Assembly: GCA_951799425.1 (NCBI GenBank)
Contig: OX637409.1
Span: forward strand, 14,516,960 to 14,580,959
Direction of reading: 5' to 3'
Length of the DNA stretch: 64,000 nucleotides
Source: Ilex aquifolium
Taxonomy: Eukaryota; Streptophyta; Magnoliopsida; Aquifoliales; Aquifoliaceae
How positions within the stretch are numbered: position 1 is the stretch's first letter; each line of letters opens with the position of its first letter. This document shows, piece by piece, positions 56,966 to 64,000 of the stretch. Under the pieces are notes generated by a model. The model did no database searches. It worked only from the letters and a program-made list of their open reading frames with translations, and was not told the DNA's origin. The position numbers and the translations under genes were made by a program.

Positions 56966-59900
56966 TTATTCCTCAATCACTTCCGGATACACCGGGTCGG
57001 TTAACTCCTCCTCCACCACTTGGTTTTCAAAGCCCTCAAAGAATGGCTTAAGTCTTTGGCCATTGACTTTGAATGTTTGGCCATCTTTGAGGTTGGTGAT
57101 CTCAACAGCTCCATTGGGGTAGGCCACCTTGACAAGATAGGGGCCATCCCAACGGGATCTTAGTTTTCCGGGAAAAATGGAGAGGCGGGAATTATACAAG
57201 AGTACCTTTTGCCCGGGCTCGAATGATTTCCTCACTATGGAGTTATCATGAAAGATTTTCGCCCGTTCCTTTGAAATTTTTGAACTCTCGTATGCATCCC
57301 GCCGAATCTCTTCCAATTCATTCATTTCTAACATCCTATGTTTCCCGGCCATTCTCATATTGAAATTTAAAGTCTTGATGGCCCAAAAGGCCTTGTGTTC
57401 CATTTCTACCGGCAGATGGCATGCCTTTCCATAGACAAGCCGATAGGGAGACATGCCCAAAACTGTCTTGTAGGCAGTACGATATGCCCACAGGGCATCA
57501 ATCAATCTCTCAGACCAATCCTTCCTATTGGGGTTAACTGTTTTTTCAAGGATGGTCTTGATCTCCCTATTGGCTAGCTCGGCTTGGCCATTTGTTTGTG
57601 GGTGATAAGCGGTGGATACTTTGTGAGTAACGCCATATTTAAACATTAAAGATGTAAATGGCCTGTTACAAAAGTGTGATCCACCATCACTAATCATCGC
57701 ACGAGGCGTCCCGAATCTTGAAAAAATGTTCTCTTTTAAGAACTTGACTACAACCCGGTGGTCGTTAGTCTTGGTTGGGATAGCCTCCACCCATTTGGAC
57801 ACGTAGTCCACTGCCAGCAGAATGTATAGATAGCCAAACGACATAGGGAAGAGACCCATGAAGTCAATGCCCCAACAATCGAATATCTCTATGACAAGTA
57901 CAGGGGAGAGGGACATCATATTCCTCCGGGTCACATTCCCCAAACGTTGGCATCTATCACATTCTTTGCAAAATGAAATACAATCCTTAATTAAAGAAGG
58001 CCAGTAGAAACCTGATTGGAGAATTTTTGAAGAAGTTTTCTTGGCGGAGAAGTGGCCACCGCAGGCTTGGGAGTGACAGAAGGCAAGGACATTCCGCTGC
58101 TCATTTTCAGGCACACATCGCCTCATGATTTGGTCTGGGCAGTACTTGAACAGATACGGATTATCGAAGTAAAAGTACTTAACGTCCGCCATAAACCTCT
58201 TTTTATCCTCAGGGCTCCAGTGTGGTGGGATTTGTCCTGTTGCAAGATAATTGCAAATATCAGCATACCAAGGACAATGAGAATGAATGGACAGTAATTG
58301 CTCATCAGGGAAGGAGTCTGTGATAGGGATGTGCTCATTTGTCTCTTGTGCCACCAGTCGGGACAAGTGATCCGCCACGACATTCTCAACTCCCTTCTTG
58401 TCTTTAATGATCAAGTCAAATTCTTGTAGGAGGAGGATCCACCTAATGAGTCTTGTCTTCGCATCCTGCTTAGATAACAAGTACTTTAAAGCAGAATGGT
58501 CAGTGAAGATAACAATAGGTGAACCAATGATATATGAACGGAATTTATCAAGAGCAAACACTACAGCTAGCAATTCTTTTTCAGTGGTAGTGTAATTCAT
58601 TTGTGCCTCATTAAGTGTCTTGCTAGCGTAGTGTATAACATGCGGTCAATTTTCCTTCCTCTGACCAAGCACTGCGCCAACCGCGTAGTCACTCGCGTCG
58701 CACATAAGCTCGAAGGGTAGATCCCAATTGGGTGGTCGCATGATCGGAGGCGTGACAAGCATGCTTTTTAATTTTTTAAATGATGCCTCACACTCATTCG
58801 ACCACTCAAAAGGAATCTCCTTAGACAGTAAATTGGTCAGGGGTCGGGCCAATGCGCTAAAATTTTGAATGAATCGGCGATAGAAACCTGCATGGCCCAG
58901 AAATGACCGGATACGCTTGATAGTCGTCGGCGTGGGAAGGTTGGAGATGGCCTCCACCTTGGATTTGTCAACTTCGATGCCCCTTGCCGACACTATGTGA
59001 CCCAACACGATCCCTTCCGTCACCATAAAGTGACACTTCTCCCAATTCAGCACAAGATTCTTCTCCTCACATCTCTCCAACACCTTCTCCAAATTTTCCA
59101 AACACCCCTCAAAGGAATCCCCGAAGACTGAGAAGTCATCCATAAACACCTCGACAATCTTCTCCACCATATCACTAAAAATCCCCATCATGCAACGTTG
59201 GAATGTTCCAGGCGCATTACATAGCCCGAAAGGCATGCGACGATACGCAAAGGTACCGTAGGGGCAAGTGAAGGTGGTTTTCTCTTGGTCTTCAAGGGCA
59301 ATCTCTATCTGATTGTAGCCAGAGTATCCATCTAAGAAGCAATAGAAAAGATGCCCCGCTACCCGTTCTAGCACTTGATCGAGGAATGGGATTGGAAAGT
59401 GGTCTTTCCTTGTGCACAAGTTGAGTTTCCGGTAATCAATACACACTCTCCATCTAGTGATTACCCTTGTTGGAATGAGTTCATTCTCCTCATTTTCTAC
59501 CACAGTCACACCCGACTTCTTGGGTACTACTTGCGTGGGACTAACCCACTTACTGTCGGCAATTGGAAAGATGATGCCCACGTCAAGTAGTTTCAAAACC
59601 TCATCCCGTACCACATCCTTCATGATCGGATTTAATCTCCTTTGTGGCTGGCGAGATGGTTTTGCATCTTCTTCAAGGTAGATCCGGTGTGTGCAAATGG
59701 TAGGATTTATCCCCTTGATATCCGCAATTGTCCACCCAATTGCTCCCTTATGTCTCCGCAGCACCTCTAAGAGATCTCCTTCTTGCTTTGCATCCAATGT
59801 CGAACTAATCACCACCGGGAATGATTCATCTTCCCCAAGATATGCATACTTTAAGTGGGAAGGTAGTGGCCTCAATTCCAAAGTAGGCTTTTGTACATCG

Positions 59901-62797
59901 GATGGAAATATCTTCTTCTCTTGGTGTGGGAGTCTTTCAAATGTTGGGATCCACTTATCCACCCCTTTCAAACTCTCCAATTCTCCATGCCCATCCAATC
60001 CTACATTCACTTCTTCCTCATCAACAAACCCGTCCTCTCTTAAACTCAAGGTGCTCATCATCTCCATGTGCTCTTCCATCAAAGTATCAATCCGGTTAAC
60101 CTCATGTGCATCTTCATCGTCCCCCGGTTGCTTGGATAAGTTGAACACATTAAGCTCCATTGTCATGTTTCCAAAGGCTAGCTTCATGAGACCGTTCCTG
60201 CAATTTATCATAGCATTAGATGTCGCAAGGAAGGGTTTACCAAGAATGACAGGAATTTGGGAGCAAAGATTCGCAACAGGTTGAGTATCGAGTACAATGA
60301 AATCAACAGGAAAATAGAAATTGTCCACTTGGACTAAAACATCCTCAACCACTCCCCTTGGTGTGCGAACACTGCGATCCGCCAGTTGAAGCGTGATAGG
60401 AGTAGGTTTCAACTCCTCAAGCTTGAGTTGTTGATATACTGAGTAGGGGAGGAGATTGACACTGGCACCCAAATCAAGCAAAGCTTGTTCAACCCGGCAA
60501 TCTCCAATGGTTATGGCAATGGTGGGGCAGCCTGGGTCCTTGAACTTGGGAGGAGTGTTAGTCCTCAAAATTGAGCTCACTTGCTCGGTGAGAAATGCCC
60601 TCTTCCGGACATTCAATTTTCTTTTCACCGTGCATAGGTCCTTCAATATTTTGGCACATGACGGAATTTGCTTGATGGCATCAAGGAGCGGGATGTTGAT
60701 CTTTACCTGCTTAAACAAATCCAAAATGTCAGAATAATTAGCCACCTTGAGAGGTGGCTTCAAACGATGGGGAAAAGGGGCGGACATAGAAGGAAAGCAT
60801 AAACCATCATCAATCACATGTTCTTTATCAACCCCATCTCTCTCACTCTTTTCACTCGACTCGCCCTTGTCGACCACACTTTCTTTGGCCTCACTCTCAA
60901 TTTCTTTTTCTTTTGGCAATGCGGCCTTTGGTGTCAACTTTGGCACCACCATCTTTTCAATTTGTTTACCACTCCTAAGTGTGGTGACAGCTTTGAGTTG
61001 CTCAAAACCCTCCTGGGAAGTCTCGGCCAACTCAACCACATGTTGACCTTTGGGATTTTGTTGGGGTTGAGAGGGAAATTTTCCCTTCTCTTGTTGAGAC
61101 AACCCAATGGCATTGGTGATCTTGGTGAGTTGGGCCGAAATGTCCTTATTGAAGGTGGTTTGGCTTTGCATGAAATTAGTGAAGGTTTGATTGAGGGTGG
61201 TCTGGGTTTGAATGAAATTGTGGAGCATATCTTCCAAATTCTTCTTATGAGGGGGTTGGTAGATGGAAGAACTAGATGGACCTTGTTGGGAGAAATTTTG
61301 TGGGGGAGGATTGGATTGATACCCTTGCGGATTAGACCGTGGGTATTGGGAGTTAGAGGCTTGCCCTTGACCCTGGGATTGAAATTGGCCTTGCCTAGGA
61401 GGTGCGGGAGGTGTATATGTGTTTGAGCCATAAGGAATGGGGTTCTCATTCCTCCAACTGAAATTAGGGTGATCACGATACCCTGAATTGTAAGTGTTGG
61501 AATTTTGAGGAAATGATTGCCTCGGTTGGTTGAAGGCATTGGCCTGTTCATGGTATGTCTCTTTAAGTGCCGGAATGCTCGGACACTCCGACGTGGAATG
61601 ATCGACACCCCCACAAATAGAACAAGCCTCCTCGGCTCTTGACACATGAGACACCTCTCGTCTCCTTTCCACCTCAAGGCTATCCACTTTCCTAGACAAT
61701 TTGGAAATTTGGGAAAGTAGATCCTCACGGTCTTTTAAGTCATACATCCCTCCCCGTGGTGGTTGACTACTCACTGGCATTGTCCTAGGTACATCACTTG
61801 GATCCCTAACATCCCACGATTGTGCATTTTCGGCCAAGGTACCAAAGTAATCAAGGGCCTCGTCAGGGTCTTTGTTCAAAAATTCACCATTGCACATCAT
61901 GTCAATAAATTGCCTATGGTTTGGTGAGATTCCTTCATAGAAGAAACTCACCGATTGCCACGATTTAAAACCATGATGTGGTATGGATTGAATCAAATCT
62001 CTATATCGCTCCCAACACTGATAGAATTGTTCATTGGGTTTTTCAGAAAAGTTTTGAATGTCTTTTTTCAATGAAGTGGTTCTATGAACCGGAAAAAACT
62101 TTTTCAAAAAGAATGAAACTATATGATCCCAAGATAGCATGGTCCGAGGTCCCATGGAATCAAACCAAATCTTTGCCTTACCCTCCAAGGAAAAAGAGAA
62201 AAGTTTCATCCTTGCAATCTCTTCCATGTTGTAATTTGGGATAAAGGTTGCAACTATTTCCTCATAAGACTTTAGATGACTATAAGGGTTTTCCTTCTCA
62301 ACCCCATGGAATTTAGGGAGTAGTTGCAACATCCATGGTTTGATTACAAAGAGATGTGCTTGGACAGGAAGGACAAGGCATGATGGTGTGGAGCTACGGG
62401 TCGGTTGAAGGAACTCCCGCATTGTCCTTGGTGGAGGGTCAAGTTGGATGTTCCCTTCATTCCTAGGTGGGGGAAATTGCACTCGTGGGTTGGGCATCCT
62501 AGGTTGTTGGAATCCCCCACCCATTTGCCTATTCGGGTTAGCATCCTCATTATCAAAAGCATCGGGAGGGGGATATTGCATTCTTGGGTTAGGCATCCTA
62601 TTTTCGGGTAACCCCCCACCCCTTTGAGCATTTGGATTCACCCCGACATTGTCAAAATTTCCACCCCCTTGGATGTTTGGGTTGACATCCACATTTTCGA
62701 AATTGTCACCCGCATCCTCGGGTGGGTCTTGGTCGATGTTCATGTTGGGGCCTAAGGGTTGTCTAACTAATCGGTGATAGTCGTCCCTTCCCCACAT
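56966..62797 (-). pseudogene. Athila-type gag-pol polyprotein with one in-frame stop
   Basis: ATG 62797 opens 1383 codons to a TGA at 58646-58648, after which the same frame continues open to 56966. Domains: retrotransposon gag core near residue 204 (EGKAKIWFDSMG), a CCHC-like zinc knuckle near 392 (CSICGGVDHSTSEC), an aspartic protease near 775 (DLGASVNLLP, the form usual in Athila elements), reverse transcriptase with the metal-binding FMDD at 1218-1221 (59135-59146), and RNase H (CDASDYAVGAVLG before the stop; [11 protein letters not shown] after it). Then come an integrase zinc domain ([16 protein letters not shown]) and an integrase core with all three acidic sites visible ([24 protein letters not shown]). 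Apart from the TGA, which falls within RNase H, no break was seen. One stop in a young copy suggests recent loss, or readthrough or a sequence error. Confidence 0.9.
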
Positions 62798-62934
62798 GCA
62801 ACAAGATATCTATAAAAATGAAATTGTAAACAAACAAGAATATATACACGAAACAACGTACCTCAGCCCGTGATGAAGATCACGGGACTTACCTCCGTTG
62901 TTCGGAAATCACTTCCTTGATTTGACACTAGCCT

Positions 62935-62952
62935 TCCCCGGCAACGGCGCCA
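62935..62952 (-). other. Primer-binding site, complementary to tRNA-Asp
   Basis: On the minus strand the 18 bases TGGCGCCGTTGCCGGGGA lie four bases inside the 5' LTR end. They are complementary to the 3' end of plant tRNA-Asp (…CCCCGGCAACGGCGCCA), the primer commonly used by Athila elements. This confirms the element's orientation and its LTR border at 62957. Confidence 0.9.
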
Positions 62953-62956
62953 AAAA

Positions 62957-64000
62957 TGATTGAGCAAAAACAATCCTATTCCTAACCCTTTAACTACTAT
63001 CCTTCAAATGATGCAATGTATGAGCGGAAGGAAGGATTTCTCCCCCTTTGGGATAGTGTGAAAAGAAAGGGCAATAGGAAAGGGAAATGGGATGATGTAG
63101 ATATGGAATGTGTATGCACAAAAATGCTCCCCAATCGCAAGGAGACTTTCGTGAGTTTTGTTTTACTTGGAAAGTATTCCAAGGTCGATTCCACAGGGAA
63201 GGAAGTGAGCAAATGTGAAAGTGATTTAGTGCAAAAGAAAGTGTAAAATTCTTGTTGTTGGAAATTGTTTGGTGAAGTGTGTTTTGGTGAACTTAGAATG
63301 AGAGAACGAGCGTTGGCAATTCCAAGAGGTCCCTCCAATAGGTATACTATCTCAACTCAAATCACTCATCCGATTGAGCAAGAATGAACGGTTGATTCAC
63401 GGAAAGCCGAGGATGATGTTGGTGAATGCCTAAGCATAAACCGTGACTAGGCCTACGGTTTATCAAAGATTCACCAAATCATCCACCTTCAATCCGGTCA
63501 AACCGAACCATGGGACTCTAAAGGGAGGGTGTAGAGAGAGTTGAAATGGTATACCCAAATGAGGATTTCCCTTGGTCTTGCCAACAAAAAGTGTTTAGCT
63601 ACTCATACTTGGAATGGAAATAACTATGTAATAAAAGTGCATTGCAATTCTATGAACTTCTAAAGCTACAAAGTACAATAATTCATAAGCTACAAGAAAA
63701 TGCAATTAAAACCATTACATAGTTGTGAAAATGAAGAACTTTCATTCATTAATGGTAGAAAGTGGAAGAGAACATTAAACTAGTGTAAAGCATGAAATGA
63801 CTTACATTAATGGCATTAAAAGAAGTTCTAAAGAGTCTTAGAGAAGAATGCAAGACAATGTACTGGAAAAATAAGTGAAAATTACAACTTTCTCTCTCTA
63901 GAATCTACTATTCATTGTCTTCCTCGCCAGAGCTTCTCTCTCTAAAACTATCTAATGTAATAATGAAATCCTCCCTTGCAGGAGACTCTTCCTTTTCCAC
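62957..64000 (-). repeat. 5' LTR of the Athila-type element (partial, cut by the window edge)
   Basis: Starts on plus with TGATTGAGCAAAAAC and matches 51274-52317 base for base except for six substitutions, all read by eye. By comparison with the complete 3' LTR about 640 bp of it, including the palindrome array, should lie beyond the window. Confidence 0.93.

Larger units (their letters stand above)
51274..64000 (-). mobile_element. Athila-type Ty3/gypsy retrotransposon, nearly complete, runs off the right edge
   Basis: Layout in element orientation (high to low): 5' LTR from beyond 64000 to 62957, primer-binding site 62935-62952, gag-pol 62797-56966, a second polypurine-like tract 56727-56736, a palindrome array 54812-54909, a 398-codon ORF 54469-53273, polypurine tract 52957-52966, and 3' LTR 52956-51274. 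The two LTR portions in view differ at six positions in 1044 by eye, with no indels, so the insertion is recent. It sits inside the C-terminal part of the gypsy-like ORF at 48979-51273. The predicted 5-bp target duplication is GGGAG (51269-51273); its partner lies outside the window. Confidence 0.92.

Overview
This is nuclear DNA from a flowering plant, most likely a eudicot. It is AT-rich, has long intergenic spaces, GT-AG introns and TC-rich leaders, and about a third of it is transposable elements. No rRNA, tRNA or CRISPR array was found.

Three host genes are supported. (1) An R2R3-MYB transcription factor on + (6016-8487, three exons, 474 residues), whose repeats resemble the MYB98/MYB64/MYB119/MYB115/MYB118 group. 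(2) A GONST1-type Golgi GDP-mannose transporter on - (15459-20439, nine coding exons, 393 residues, plus a leader intron). (3) A plant C2H2 zinc-finger protein on - (34445-35615), intact except for an apparent one-base frameshift just before its conserved C-terminus. A decayed plant-mobile-domain gene lies at 26525-29157.

The first 43 kb between these genes holds small elements that I delimited by target-site duplications or terminal repeats: a hAT-type MITE (2913-3549), three Helitron-like elements carrying large CCN/GGN arrays (1447-2114, 13303-14544, 40709-41311), a TTA-flanked Tourist-like element (23452-25172), a CACTA element (30912-32403) inside an LTR remnant and itself carrying a SINE and a hAT fragment, and a fold-back element at about 38.9-39.9 kb holding a Mutator-type MITE.

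From about 43.4 kb to the right edge is a nest of LTR retrotransposons: a decayed Tekay/Del chromovirus on - (LTR 43420-45095, pol to about 48030); next to or inside it a plus-strand gypsy-like element with a gag-type/coiled-coil ORF (about 48050-51273); and, inserted into that ORF, a young Athila-type element on - (51274 to beyond 64000). The Athila element shows both LTRs, a tRNA-Asp primer-binding site, a polypurine tract, a gag-pol frame broken by one TGA, and a 398-codon ORF between pol and the 3' LTR.

The least ordinary signals are in the Athila element: arrays of perfect 12-bp palindromes with core GTACCGGTAC in the LTR and again in the internal region, and a second copy of the polypurine tract just after pol. 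Coordinates, splice sites and LTR differences were read by eye; domain names rest on recognised motifs, not on a search.
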